From Serinus canaria (lineage: Eukaryota; Chordata; Aves; Passeriformes; Fringillidae): 64,000 nt of DNA. How positions within the stretch are numbered: the stretch's first letter is position 1; each line of letters opens with the position of its first letter. Location of the stretch: NCBI RefSeq assembly GCF_022539315.1, contig NC_066333.1:4030001-4094000 (forward strand), read 5' to 3'. The notes under the pieces are model-generated. The model did no database searches. It saw only the letters and a program-made list of their open reading frames with translations, and had not been told where the DNA came from. Shown piece after piece: positions 1 through 11,185 of the stretch. The position numbers and the translations under genes were made by a program.

Positions 1-743
1 CTTTATGGCTGGGTGATTTGTGGGACCTGGGCAGCCCAAACCCAGGGATTCCACTAAAAATGCTCCAAGCAGGGCACCAGCACGAGTGCCTTCAGCACAA
101 GCACCTTCAGGTCTGTTTTTACACAGGGAATGGGAAGGAGGAAACAAAGGAAATAGAAGGAGCAGAACAGCAGAGCGAGACGGCAGCACAGGTGACAGGA
201 AACAATTTATAACTTACTTGAGACTCTGTTCTGAGTCATCTGTTCTGCAGCTCAGACAGCAGTGCAGGTCTGCCCAGCTGGGTTACACCCAGGCACACAA
301 GCACACCAACATTCCAAGCTGTTTGGGGGCACCTCCTTCATCCTGGCCTGTGGGAATGTTCCAACAAGCCACATTCATGGTGATTTGTTCCTGTGCTTAG
401 AGTCAAACACAGGCCACGGTAAAATTCAGGTTATCACGACCAGAAAAAAGGGGAAATGGCTGTAATTCCATGGAAAATTGTCTTACAACATGTAAATCAA
501 TGTGAGCTGAAATTCACAACTCTTTGTGCAGTTTGTTAAAGTCAGAAATAAAGATGCAAAAGCCTGTCCTAGGACACATCTGCACCATTGTTCCATGCTT
601 ACTTGAGAGAGTGGTGATGAGAGCTCAATAAGCTCTGGAGAAGTGAAACACAAGGCTGCTGTTCCCCAAGATCCTCAAATAAACTCCAGCACTGAAATAT
701 GGGATTTGGTAGCTTGACTGTCCCCTTGGAGCTCATGAACCAC
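1..743. other. Unannotated unique DNA
   Basis: I recognise no repeat or gene here. Several short overlapping frames (up to about 126 codons) occur in different phases with no family resemblance and no consistent splice framework, so I treat them as chance. The base composition is ordinary for avian intergenic sequence. Confidence 0.55.
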
Positions 744-990
744 CATAGAATCATGGAATATCCTGAGCTGGGAGGGACCCCCAGGATCATCCAGCCCAGC
801 CCCAGCCCTGCCCAGACCCCCCAACAGCCCCACCCTGGCCATCCCTGGGAATGGTGTTCAAGCTCTCCTGGGGCTCTGGCAGCCTCTGGCTGTGCCCATT
901 CCCTGGGCAGCCTGGGCAGTGCCAGCACCTCTGGGGATAAACCTTTCCTGATCTCCAGCCTGACCTGCCCTGGCACAGCTCCCTGCCAGA
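744..990 (-). mobile_element. CR1 LINE 3' fragment
   Basis: Read on the minus strand, this ends with the CR1 3' signature: 'ggatgatcctgggggtccc' followed by 'tccatgattctatgg'. Upstream in sense it has the block 'ggagctgtgccagggcagg', then 'ctggagatcaggaaagg' and 'cactgcccaggctgcccag'. Only the 3' UTR and the last part of the element remain, as is usual for 5'-truncated CR1 copies. It shares subfamily-specific wording with the plus-strand copy at 56095-56350. The 5' break near 990 is approximate. CR1 is the dominant LINE of birds, copied by target-primed reverse transcription; this piece is inactive. Confidence 0.85.
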
Positions 991-2754
991 CTCTCCACCA
1001 AAGCCTGGGGACAAGGAGGCTCTCAGAAGCCTTGTGACACCCCCAGCTGCACTGTGCATCCCCCTCCCTGGGCTTTGGGCTCTTTGGGTCACAGTCTGTG
1101 TGCAGATCTGCTGCTTCTCCCTGCAAACCAGGATGGCAGTGCCAGTCCCTGCTGCTGATGGGGGGTCAGAGCTATTTCCCACTTTGGTGACAATTCACTG
1201 GCCGTGCTGAGCCCAGGGGGAAACTGAAAGCAGGGAGTTAAAGAGAAAAACTCAAAGGAAAAGTCATCCCTCGGTGCGTGGCTGCATGGGAGCCACATGT
1301 TAAATTTACACCCACAAAACCATGTAATAATTACCCAGGCCTTCTGTTTGCACAGTAATTACACTGAAATGGTTGAAGGAGAGAAAGAGAGTCTCAGATA
1401 TCAGCTCTGCTGGCTTTCCAGTCACTGCCTCCACCTTAATTCCTCTTCCCTCTGCAGAAAGGGAGCACTCCAGCTTGTGGCTGTGACCATGGGGACGTGC
1501 TCCAGGTCTGTGGGGTGTCACTGCCCAGGATGGGCTGTGGGGAGCTCAGTGCCTCCTGTCCCATCACTGACAGCAGGGGTGGGTGACACCAGTGGGTGCC
1601 ACCAGCTGTCCAAACAGCACTTGATGGCTCTCTCAAGAATATTTAACACATTTTTCAAATCCACCAGAATTAACTCTCACTAGCTGTCCAGTCTCTCCCA
1701 TCTGCATGACAGAAAATTCCTCAATTCCCGAAATCAGCTGCTGCCTGGGTTCAGCTGGGACCAAGCACAGTGGCTGTCCCCCTGGAGATGGGACTGTCCC
1801 CACCATCCTTGGTGGCACACAGGGAGCTTCAAAGCCCATGGGTGACCACGCTGAAAGGCTTCACTTCAAACAGCACCACAAACTCCCAGCCTGAGGCATT
1901 AAAATTCAATTACCAGGGACAGCTGGATGTGGGCAAGGGTCTGACACTGAGGATCTGGAGAAGGGAACACTGCAAGCTGCCTGGAGCTGGGACCTGGACT
2001 CAAGCCAAGCATTATTTATATGTCTTAAGGTCTCACAGACTCTGCTCTGCCAGGCTGTGCCACCAAAGCCCACAGGACATCCTCCTGGGGACAGCCCTCA
2101 GTTGCCATCTCCAGGATTTTGGGAGGCCATATGGGTGACCCACGTTTTAGGGGGTCAGGAGGACAGGGAGCTGAGCACACACCTTGGCTCGGGCTGGCTG
2201 CTGCTGCTGGTACCCCCAGAGCATCCTCCAGCCCATGACCAGACAACAGGAGCCTGCAGGTGACAGATTTTACATTTTCTGCTGGCAATGAAATTCAATC
2301 TCACACAAATAATTGCATTTGTTTTCCCCACGGTTCCAATCAGGCATAACCAGCTATGGAAAAAGCCAAATGCTCATCAAATTTGCTTCTCCTCTCATTT
2401 CTAATGCTGTCAGTTGCAAATTCCTCTCCTGGATGGGTGCTGCTAACTTAAACCCTTGGTGTGAGCCTGTTCTCAGTGAACCAGACCAAAACTGGGGGGA
2501 ACAGGTATCTTTAAACACAGGAACAGACATTTTAAACAGCATTTCTGTTACAATAACAGACAGGAATAACCGAGTTTGGGATACAGCTCGATCTCCTGCT
2601 CAGCTTAACCCCCAAGGGAATTCCAGCTGCTTTAAGGGCTGGTGGAGAGCTCATTTTTAAGCACACACATCTTTCCCAGGCTCAAGTGACACTGGTGTGA
2701 CAGCAAGGGGACCCCAGGCTGGTCCCTGGGGTGTGGCACCAGCATCACACCCAG
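991..2754. other. Unannotated unique DNA
   Basis: No repeat family or gene is recognised. Frames of up to about 130 codons overlap on both strands without matching any family I know. An AT-richer stretch near 2270-2400 separates GC-richer flanks. Nothing is supported beyond unique sequence. Confidence 0.5.
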
Positions 2755-2945
2755 GGCTGGGCTTGGGGCACCCAGGGGCGCAGCTGCCACCCCAAAATCC
2801 GTCCCGACAGGGGGTTTTGGGTGGCGGTCCCTGCGCAGGGGCCGTGCGTGGGGCTCTGTCCCCCTCTGGTGACCGCGACACGCAAGGACACAGCAGAGCC
2901 AGCCCGGGGGGGACCTGGGGCTGCAGGACAGAGACACGGTCTCTG
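2755..2945. promoter_or_regulatory. Small CpG-rich block (possible CpG island remnant)
   Basis: This roughly 190-bp segment is GC-rich and carries about a dozen CpG dinucleotides, for example in 'ggggcgcagc', 'ccgtcccgac', 'ggccgtgcgtgg' and 'gaccgcgacacgc'. Most of the window is CpG-poor, as expected for methylated vertebrate DNA. The block stops abruptly at the start of the purine-rich tract. It could be a small CpG island, a GC-rich retroposon body or simply a local GC peak. No transcription start can be assigned. Confidence 0.35.
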
Positions 2946-2997
2946 AGAAATGGGAAGAAAAGAGAAAAAAATGTAGGGACCAAAAGGTAGGAGAGAG

Positions 2998-3034
<37 letters not shown>

Positions 3035-4292
3035 GAAAAAAAAGCAAAAAAAATAAGGGAAAAAAGGCAAAAAAAGAGGGAAAAAAAAGATAAAAATAAA
3101 AGGAAAAAAAAAGACAAAAAAGAGGAAAAAAGGAGGAAAGAGATTTAAAAAAAACAAAAATAAGAGGAAAAAAAAGACAAAAAATACTAAAAAAGACCAA
3201 AAAAAGAGAAGGAAATAATATTAAAAAAAAGGAAAAAAAGACAAAAAAAGAGGAAAAAAGGAAGGAAAAAGATAAAAAAAAAGACAAAAACAGGAGGAAA
3301 AAAAAAGACCAAGAAAAAGCAGGAAAAAAAAGACAAAAAAAAGGAAAAAATAGAGGGAAAAAAAAAGAAAACAAAAAGAGGGGGAAAAAAAAGACAAAAA
3401 AAATAAGGGAAAAAAGGCAAAAAAAGAGGAAAAAAAAAGATAAAAATAAAAGGAAAAAAATATAAAAAAAGAGGAAAAAAGGAGGAAAGAGATTTAAAAA
3501 AAACAAAAATAAGAGGGAAAAAAAAGACAAAAAAGACAAAAAATACTAAAAAAGAACAAAAAAAGAGAAGGAAATAATATTAAAAAAAAGGAAAAAAAGA
3601 CAAAAAAAGAGGAAAAAAGGAAGGAAAAAGATAAAAAAAAGACAAAAACAGGAGGAAAAAAAAAGACCAAGAAAAAGCAGGAAAAAAAAGACAAAAAAAA
3701 GGAAAAAAAAGAGGGAAAAAAGAACAAAAACAGAGGAAAAAAAGACAAAAAAAAAAAACAGGGAAAAAAAAGACTAATAAAAGAGGGGAGAAAAAAGAAC
3801 AAAAAAATAAGGGAAAAAAGACAAAAAATAGGAAAAAAAGGATAAAAATAAAGGAAAAAGGACAAAAATAAGAGGGAAAAAAAAGAAAAAAAGGACAAAA
3901 AAGAGAAAGAAAGAGGAAAAAATACTAAAAAAGACAAAAAAGAAGGAAAAAAGATTAAAAAAAGGAAAAAAGACAAAAAAAGAGGAAAAAAGGAGGAAAG
4001 AGATTAAAAAAGACAAAACAGGAGGAAAAAAATACTAAAAAAAGAAGGAAAAAAAAGACAAAAAAAGATAAAAAAGAGGGGGAAAAGACCAAAAAAAGGA
4101 GGAAAAAACGAGGAAAGAGATTTTTAAAAAAAAGACAAAAATAAGAGGAAAAAAAAATAAAAAAAAGAGGAAATAAAAAGACAAAAAAAAGGAGGGAAAA
4201 AGGAGGCAGAACAAAAAGAGGCAAAAAGACAAAATGAGAGGAAAAAGGAAAAAGTAAAGAGAGAAGGGGAAGGCAATGAGGAAGGGAAAAGG
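2946..4292. repeat. Purine-rich low-complexity tract, about 1.35 kb
   Basis: The plus strand is almost wholly A with scattered G, made of variations on 'ggaaaaaa', 'gacaaaaa' and 'gataaaaa', with rare C and T. It opens with a run of about 31 A (3001-3031). Positions 3051-3400 and 3401 to about 3752 are nearly identical copies, differing by a few single-base changes and a 9-bp insertion; a more diverged third copy begins near 3805. Minus-strand reading gives Phe/Leu/Ser-rich open frames of up to 264 codons that simply mirror the composition and should not be taken as proteins. Such purine/pyrimidine asymmetry can favour triplex DNA. One origin that fits is expansion of a retroposon poly(A) tail. 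Confidence 0.9.
3051..3752. repeat. Tandem duplication inside the purine tract (2 x about 350 bp)
   Basis: Distinctive landmarks recur at a fixed offset. 'aaataaggga' is at 3051 and 3401 (offset 350), 'ggaggaaagagattt' at 3132 and 3481 (offset 349), and 'ggaaataata' at 3211 and 3570 (offset 359). The step from 349 to 359 is explained mainly by one extra 'gacaaaaaa' unit in the second copy. Near identity across low-complexity sequence implies a recent duplication or an assembly duplication. Confidence 0.85.
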
Positions 4293-5500
4293 AGCTCAGT
4301 GAAAAGAGGTCAGTTAAAAAAGCAGTTCAGTGCCCAAGCCCTTAGGCAGGGAGGACTCCAGGGCTGCTTCTGCACCTTCCCCAGTGGGAGCACAGGCAGA
4401 GAAGCTGCTCTGAAAATGCCCAGAGGAAGCAGGTGATGCTCTGCTCCTCTGGGAATAAAGTCTGTCTGGGGAGGTTTGTCCCTGCAGAGAAAATGCCAGC
4501 AGCAGCCTGCAAGGGAAGTTACCACTGCTCCACATCCAAAGGATCAGCTTTGGGCCACTCCTGATCCCAGCTAACACAAAGGAAAGGCAGGAATGCTCCC
4601 CTGAGAGCAAAACCATCCTCTGAGAGACATAAACCCCACAGTTTTCCATAAAACAAAGTATTGTAGGAGTGCTTTTTGGCCAGTCCAACTTTTCATCTGC
4701 ATAAATCACACTGGAGATGCATCAGAGCTGATTGCACCTGATTTGCATCATTTTTTGTGGGATTAAAAGACCTCAAAGAAATCCTCAGGGCTCACAGCTC
4801 CTCTGATATCCACCACACCACACAGATGTGAGAGACACGTGGAAAAAAGGCAATTTTTCAGCTGGGTTTTGTGGGAGTTTTGCATTTAGGGTTGCAGGGT
4901 CTTGTGAAATGACATTCATCTCCCTCTCACTTTTTAGAGTTTAGAGGCAAGAGCCCAAGAACCAGACTTTGTAACCTGATTCCTCTGCAAATAATTCACA
5001 TTTAATTGGCCTTGAGTATTTTAGAGATGCTTAAAATGAATAGGTCTTGGCATTGTTTTCTCACAAATGGTGAAAACCATTGTACCAGGCTCAGCTACAG
5101 CTTTTGTACAGGGAAAAATATTGATATTTGTGCCCTCTGGCAGCCCTAATTGCTTTGTTGACATCATTATCTTTTGATTTGAAGGTTTTGAACCTTCCTT
5201 TGTGTTTGTAGCCACTTTTTTAAGGGGCAGCCTGGAAGGGAGTGGTCTGCTTTATACTTCCACCATCTGCTTCAGCAGATCAGGAGGTTTTTCCTCCCTG
5301 GAGAGATTGTGCTACAGAAACCACTGAGGGCCAGCACTGCAGGGGTGGCAAGGGAGAAATGTCACCTCACCCTCATCCCTAGGCTGCTGCAGGGTCCCAG
5401 AGCTCCTCCAGGTCAGTGAGTGCAGCTCTGCAGAGCTCCTGGGAGAGCCTCCAGGTGTGGCCTAGAACCATCACAAATAAAGCTCTTGGAATCCAGTGCC
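4293..5500. other. Unannotated unique DNA
   Basis: The purine bias fades out at about 4320 and the sequence becomes ordinary unique DNA. I see no repeat, gene or RNA here. A 131-codon minus frame at 4314-4709 has no recognisable domain. Confidence 0.5.
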
Positions 5501-5592
5501 AGAATCATAAACCCTCCTGAGCTGGAAGGACCCACAAGGATCAGCAAGTCCAACTCCTGGCCCTGCACAGCACAACCCCAGCATGGTGCTGC
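5501..5592 (-). mobile_element. CR1 LINE 3' tip fragment
   Basis: Minus-strand 3' end of a CR1 copy: in plus orientation it reads 'agaatcataa', then 'gagctggaaggaccc', 'aaggatcagcaagtccaac' and 'tcctggccctgcacag'. This belongs to a different subfamily from the copies that end 'ggtttgggttggaaggg'. Only about 90 bp are recognisable and the rest has decayed or was never copied. Confidence 0.75.
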
Positions 5593-6358
5593 CAGGGTTT
5601 GGTCATTCCCTGCCCAGGGGTCTGGCTGGCAATAAGGAGGTGCCAGGTCAGCTTCATTCATCCCCACAAAACCTGAGGAATCAGCGTTTTCCCATCCCTA
5701 CTAATTTCCCCCCATCCTTTTTGTTTTCAGCAGTGTTTGTTTGCTTTATGTGTCGTCTGGTGGTGTCCTCTAGTGGTTCCCTCCTGCACAAGAACCACCA
5801 CCTTCCCTGCCTAAAATGATGTCAAAGCACTTGGGGGGGAAGGAAAACCACAAATTTTGACAGGACTCAAAGGAACAGCAAAATAGATGGCATTCTTCAC
5901 CTTCATTTATGTGTTTAAAAGTTACAGCAAAGTTCACTCTGCCCTAATATTAAGGCAAACTTATGAAAGGTAACAAACAGCAGCATGACTCAATATTTTG
6001 GAAGTGATGGCTTTCTATAAATAAGGGGGGAAAAAAATCAGAAATGGCCAGTAGAGCTATTAATTAAAATACGAAAGCAGATAAATTATGAATAGCAGTG
6101 TCATGTATTCATTAGGATTCTACAAATGAAAAATATCTCTCCTGCTTATTCCTTTGATGAATCTAGCCCAAATATACTTGAACTGCAACATGAAAAATTC
6201 AGGATGCTCGTATTTCATCCTGTATCAGCCAGCCTCAGATCCCCAGATCTCAAAGCCAAGAGCTGCCAGTGTCTAACCCCAGCACTGGCACTGAGCTTTT
6301 CCTCTGGCCTTGGACAGGCTTTTAAACTGGTTTTAAGAATATCTCTAATGAATATACC
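5593..6358. other. Unannotated unique DNA
   Basis: Moderately AT-rich unique sequence. A G-run followed by an A-run at 6026-6037 is the only simple-sequence feature. No gene is recognised. Confidence 0.5.
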
Positions 6359-6569
6359 AGAATGGTTTGGGATGGAAGGGACCCTAAAGCTCACCCAGTG
6401 CCACCCCTGCCATGGCAGGGACACCTTCCACTGTCCCAGGCTGCTCCAAGCCCTGTCCAACCTGGCCTTGGGCACTGCCAGGGATCCAGGGGCAGCCCCA
6501 GCTGCTCTGGGCACCTGCCCACCCTCACAGGGAAGGATTTTTTCCTAATGACACCAATCTGTGCTCAGC
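6359..6569 (-). mobile_element. CR1 LINE 3' fragment
   Basis: Classic avian CR1 3' UTR in minus orientation. The plus strand runs 'agaatggtttggg', 'aagctcacccagtgccacc', 'gggacaccttccactgtcc', 'caggctgctccaagccc', 'tccaacctggccttgggc' and 'cccaccctcacagggaag'. The terminal octamer is lost or reduced to 'agaatgg', and the 5' truncation is near 6569. It is of the same subfamily as 18078-18379, 44169-44391, 48625-49051 and 60941-61090. Confidence 0.9.
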
Positions 6570-6925
6570 ACAGTCCCATCAATGGGCAGGGTGTCTTTTG
6601 GGGCTCTGTGAAGCAAAGGAAGGATGGAGAAGCAAGGATGGAAATGACCACAGGAAGGAGAAGAGAGCTACAGGCTCGTGTCTCCCAGGTAAAATTCCTT
6701 TTGTGCAAGGCAGATTAAAGAAAGCAAAGAATGGGTCCACATGCTGTATTACACAATTATTACACAATTATTTATATTTAAAATACAGCTGCAGAGGTAG
6801 AGCTGTGTAACACACCACTGTGGATTTTTTGTTAAAATGTTTGCTAAAAGCACCCAAGCCAATCCTTTAAGAACCAGAACCCAGCATGCCACTGAAGTAC
6901 TGAAATGCCATCTGGGGGCCCTAAA
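6570..6925. other. Unannotated unique DNA
   Basis: Short unique interval between the CR1 fragment and the A/C-rich tract. It contains a local direct repeat of 'acacaattatt' at about 6749-6771. Nothing else is recognised. Confidence 0.45.
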
Positions 6926-7035
6926 CACCTCAACACCAAAAAGAAAATCAAACCACAAACCAAAAATAACAAAAAAACCAAAAAGAAAAACAAAAACCAA
7001 CCCCCAAAAAGACAAATACACCCCAACCTCAAACC
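6926..7035. repeat. A/C-rich low-complexity tract
   Basis: About 110 bp in which the plus strand is almost exclusively A and C, for example 'aaccaaaaagaaaatcaaac' and 'caacccccaaaaagacaaat'. This explains the Lys/Asn/Pro-rich plus-strand frames and the Phe/Leu/Gly-rich minus-strand frames over the same bases. No coding function is implied. Confidence 0.8.
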
Positions 7036-7228
7036 AGCCACCATGTCACTAATCCAAAATTCAGACCTCCATTGCACAGTGACTTTTTCACCTCACTGCT
7101 GATGGTGTTCACATGCTGGTCCCCCCACCCCACCTGTGGGCTGAAGGCACTGCCAGGGGTGCAGGAGGAGGACAAAGGGTCACCAAAGCCTCCTGCCACA
7201 GCCAGGGCCTGTCCCAGCCCAGCCACCC

Positions 7229-7610
7229 TGTCACTGACATGTTCTATGAAAAATCCTTTCCTTAAGATTTTTTCCTCCTGAGAAGCTGAGAGGCCTCAGG
7301 AACAAAACACAAACAATGATTCTCTGCTGCTGTGGGATGCACCAGGTGGATCTGGGATTGGTCTCTGTGGTTGTTTCTAATTAATGGCCAATCCCAGCCC
7401 AGCTGTCCAGACTGTCTCAGTCACAGACAAACCTTTGTTATTCATTCCTTTTCTATTCTTAGCCAGCCTTCTGATGAAATCCTTTCTTCTGTTCTTTTAG
7501 TATAGTTTTTAATATATATTATATCATAAAATAATAAACCAGCTTTCTAAACATGGAGTCAACTTTCTCATCTCTCCCCTCATCCTGGGACCCCTGTGAA
7601 CAGTGTCACA
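7229..7610 (+). mobile_element. Solo LTR-like endogenous retrovirus element
   Basis: The segment is bounded by TGTCAC at its left end and GTGTCACA at its right, giving TG...CA termini over about 382 bp. Near its 3' third it has a TATA-like run 'aatatatattatatc' and an AATAAA at about 7532, as expected of an LTR promoter and polyadenylation region in plus orientation. I recall closely similar interspersed sequences in songbird genomes. Flanking bases 'ccaccc' and 'caaccc' would be an imperfect target duplication. No gag, pol or env sequence is adjacent, so it is a solo LTR. Orientation rests mainly on AATAAA. Family assignment needs a repeat-library search. Confidence 0.65.
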
Positions 7611-8239
7611 CAACCCCTCCTGCTCACACAGAGAGGTTCCCTCTAAGCATTCCAGTGGAGTTGCTGCAGTGTACCAGCAGTTGTTAATAAAAGACACGCT
7701 TCCCCCTGGGCTTTGTCAGCTCTGCACTTCAAAGCTCATTTTACACACAGGCCAACGCTGCTGGATTTTCAGAAGAGAATGTTAACATGAGCTCTTCAGT
7801 CAGTTGAATAAAAGTATCAGGAACCTCCCCTCTCCCATCAAATTAAAAAACCAAAATAAACCAACAATCTCTTGGCAGCCTCTGAAGGATTGGAGAGGAA
7901 CACACCCTTTGCAGGGTGGATATAAATCCCAAGCTCTGGGCATGTGATTTTTTGTTTTTTCCACTCTAAAACAAAAAATGAGACCAACTGTCACAGACCA
8001 AGGAATAAGGATTAATAGCCAACACTCCCAAGGGATATTTGCTGGCCTCTACTCTTCCTATTAAACACAGGTACTGATCCAGGCTGAGAATTGCCTCAGA
8101 CAGGTGAGAATGCAGCCCAGACAGGTGATGCCCATTTCCTGGTGGGTTTTTATCTCACACCTCTCATTCAGGTTGCTCTGCAGAGGCCAATGTTTCACTC
8201 TCCTCTCCACCACCAAGCAAACAATTACTCTTGAAGCCA
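7611..8239. other. Unannotated unique DNA
   Basis: Unique sequence between the LTR and a TAAT-rich segment. Frames are all under about 70 codons. No repeat family is recognised. Confidence 0.5.
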
Positions 8240-8620
8240 TGAAATCAAAAGAGAATTAAATATATATTTTATCTATATTTTACTACTAGTAGTGATTTGG
8301 ACAGTTAATTACAGTTAATTAAGCTTATATTTACTGTAATTACTGAATAATTTATATCACCATGGAGGTGACAGAAACTGCATAAAGAAATGAGGATGAT
8401 TTAAAATTATTTTAAGTGCTTGGAATGTCTGAGAAGCATTTTGTAAGATACATTGAAAGATTCTAAATTTAATTATACCACTAAGTTACCTAAAGCTCTG
8501 TCTGGGCTAATATTTTTCCTAGCAATTAGACAGCAGTTGATGATGCAATTACACTTGCATGTATAACTTTTGTGCAAGCAATATAATTTTTTATTTAAAA
8601 AGTATTCAGAAGACATAATA
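8240..8620. other. AT-rich, TAAT-motif-dense noncoding segment
   Basis: This stretch is strongly AT-rich and dense in homeodomain-type cores. 'acagttaatt' occurs twice in tandem at about 8300-8320, followed by 'aagcttatatttactgtaat' and 'tactgaataatttatat'. A palindromic 'actactagtagt' lies at about 8283. There are no long frames. Such AT-rich, repeat-free stretches in vertebrate deserts are often conserved noncoding elements, but only cross-species alignment could show that here. Confidence 0.35.
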
Positions 8621-10998
8621 TGTGTGAAGTAGTTCCATTAATTTTTTCCATCATTTTCCCCAGACACATTTCGTAGCTCCAGTGCAGGTCTCTGCATAAC
8701 AAAAAGGTGGGGGGAAGTAGGCAAAAAGGGAAGGAAAAGAGTCAAGACAAGCAATTAATGCATGGTAACTCTCCTCAGAAAGGACTATCCAGCCTCCATC
8801 AGAGGAGTCTGTGGTTATGGGGAATTTTAAATGAAGAACAATACCACCCATGAGAATAAGAAGATTAAAAGTCAAAGAAACCACACTAAAAAAAATTTAA
8901 TGACATTTTGTTTGTTTTCCAAACCTCATGATTTAAAGATTAGGATTCAGTGGGTAGTGGGGAAGGTTGGTTTCTTTTTTTTTGTTTCCTACTTTATTCC
9001 CTGAGCTGGCAGCACTGCAACTTTGGAGCAGCAACCAAAACCCCTTTGGCAAAGATTGCCTTTGGACGTGGCCAGGGCCAGGTTTCCTCCCTCCAACATC
9101 CAGGAATCTGCCCTGGCTCCACCCTGCATCCTGTGGGAATCAAACTGGTCCAGCCCAGCCTGACTGGGGACTGGGACAAGAAAGGCCAAGGTGGCATTTG
9201 GGGCAAGATCCAAGGGGAGCAACTCTCCCAGTCCCCCTGAAGCTGGAATATTCTTTCCAAGAGCTGGCAGGCTGTGCCAGCTCTGCCTCCCACTCTTTTT
9301 GCTTTTGTTTTTCCACTTGGACCAGATTTCCAGCTGATTTGTTGGGCCAGACTGCTCAGCCTGTCCAGATGCCAGTCAGCTCTGAAAAGGCTCATTCAGA
9401 TCATTGACAACAGCTAGAATGTGAAGGGTTAAGATTTACCAGTGGATCAGGAAACAGCAGATGAAAAAACCCCCAAGACCACACCATCACTCACCACTAA
9501 TAAATGTTTCTCTGTAGAAAATGGAAATTTAGTGCAAAGAAGCATTCATTACCATCCATCATGGCACTCCTGCAGCATCTCTCCCTCTTGCACCCTGGGA
9601 TTGCAGGGTCCCAGAGATGCAGCAGTCTCTCACTTCTTTTGAAATGAGAAAATTCTCCTTAACTCTTTATCCCACACTGGCTTCCCTTGCTCTTCCACAG
9701 CAGCTGCATCTCCACTGAATTCCCCAACATCACTGCTGTTGGCTTCCATGGCCAGGAGAGAGCTTCAGGTGGTCCTGAAGGCCAAAGGCTGGGATCTTCA
9801 GGGGGCTCTGACAGCCTCAGGTCTATTTTACTGAAAGATGCAAAGTATTATAAGATATTTAAGCAGCCATTTAACCACTGAAGCTCAGGGGATGCCATCA
9901 GCCAGCACCAGGCTCCTCTCCAGAGCTGCCTTCAGGATGATTCCAGCATCCCCACACTGCAGGTGCAGGCAGCCCTTCCTCCAGGAACCATCAGCTGAGG
10001 GCTGCAGAGCCTCCCTGGCTGCTCTGGGGATGCAAACCCCACACAATTCCTGCTCCCACCCTCAGAGCATCCCTTGGCAGCTCCAGTTTGCTAATTAAGC
10101 ATTGCTCAGCCAGTGATTTGGCAGATGTGGTGCTGGGCAGGTTCTTTAGCTGCTGACAGGAGCATCCCTGCTCTGTAATTCAGCAGTGGGCACCAATTCT
10201 GGTCACTTCTTTTTCACTCCAATTTATAGGTTTAAATATTCCTCTAATTGAGGGTTATCGTGGTTCTAGAATGGCAGTGCTCAAGAAAAAAAAGGTTTAT
10301 TGATCAGTATAAAAACAACCCTAGCATTTTAAATTCTAGCTATTAAACAGAACACCCAGATTTCCATGTCTTCTCACAATAAACTCATAAATAGACTCCA
10401 ACATTCTCAGAAACTGGCAGTTGTTTTTGCCATGGTTAATGGCCAACACTCAGGTTGTTAAAGAGCAGAAGAGGAGCAGCCAAACACCCTGACCCCTGTG
10501 CCCTGCAGCAATTATTTCCTTCCCCTTCATGGCCAGAGATGTGATCAGCTAAAAAGCCAGGGAATTCAGGTAGTGAGCAGGTCCAGTGGGTAACTGGGAT
10601 GGAAACATGGACAAAATGTTCAGAAATTGTGCTGGCAGAAGTGCCTGGAGGCACAGGGCAGAGATGGAGCAGCTGAGGTGGATTGACAAGGAAACACTGA
10701 ATTGTGAGGGGAACAAGGCAGAGGACAGTGACCATGAACAGGAGGCCAAGTGGAAGGGCAGTGCAGGGCTCCAGGGGAATGGCCTGGGAGCAGAGAGAGG
10801 TAGAAAAGTGCAGAGAATCAGAAGGAAATGAAGCAAAGCAGAATGTCCAGAGTAAGGAGATGAAATGAGCCAGCTCATCAGGTGAGCTGCACCAGCCAGG
10901 GTGAGCCCAGACTGAAAGCACGGACCTGATGGTGAGGGGCAAACCCAGGATTTAGCAGGGCACCTGCCAATCCCCCTGGAGTCACACCTTCAGCATTG
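8621..10998. other. Unannotated unique DNA
   Basis: I recognise no gene or repeat over about 2.4 kb. Overlapping frames at 8967-9407 (146 codons, plus) and 10436-10942 (168 codons, minus) have no identifiable domain and compete with frames on the opposite strand. Confidence 0.5.
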
Positions 10999-11185
10999 CT
11001 CAGTGAAAGGGTGGTCAGGCACTGGGACAGGCTGCCAGGGAGGAGGGGAGTCCCCATCCCTGGAGGTGTCCAAGGAAAAGCTGGATGTGGCACTCAGAGC
11101 TCTGGTTTAGCTGGCAAGGTGGGGATCAGGCTGGACTCGGTGATCCTGGAGGTCTTTTCCAACCTGAACAGCTCTGGGATTCTGT
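10999..11185 (+). mobile_element. CR1 LINE 3' fragment
   Basis: Plus-orientation CR1 3' UTR. It contains 'aggcactgggacaggctgcc', 'gtccccatccctggaggtgt', 'gctggatgtggcactcagag', 'tggactcggtgatcctgg' and 'aggtcttttccaacctgaac', and ends in 'gggattctgt'. This is the subfamily type whose 3' end reads 'ggactcgatgatct ... gattctg', as at 45376-46018. It is 5' truncated, so no coding part remains. Confidence 0.87.

Noticed and set aside
2745..3539. 264-codon minus-strand open frame, Phe/Leu/Ser-rich, resembling a multi-pass membrane protein
   Set aside because: It is the translation of the purine-rich low-complexity tract; the hydrophobicity comes only from TTT/CTT/TTC codons and it shifts frame freely with neighbouring frames.
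3494..4232. Series of further Phe-rich minus-strand frames
   Set aside because: Same composition artefact as the rest of the tract, in all three phases.
10436..10942. 168-codon minus-strand open frame with hydrophobic stretches
   Set aside because: No recognisable family, no promoter or splice context, and an overlapping plus-strand frame of similar quality.
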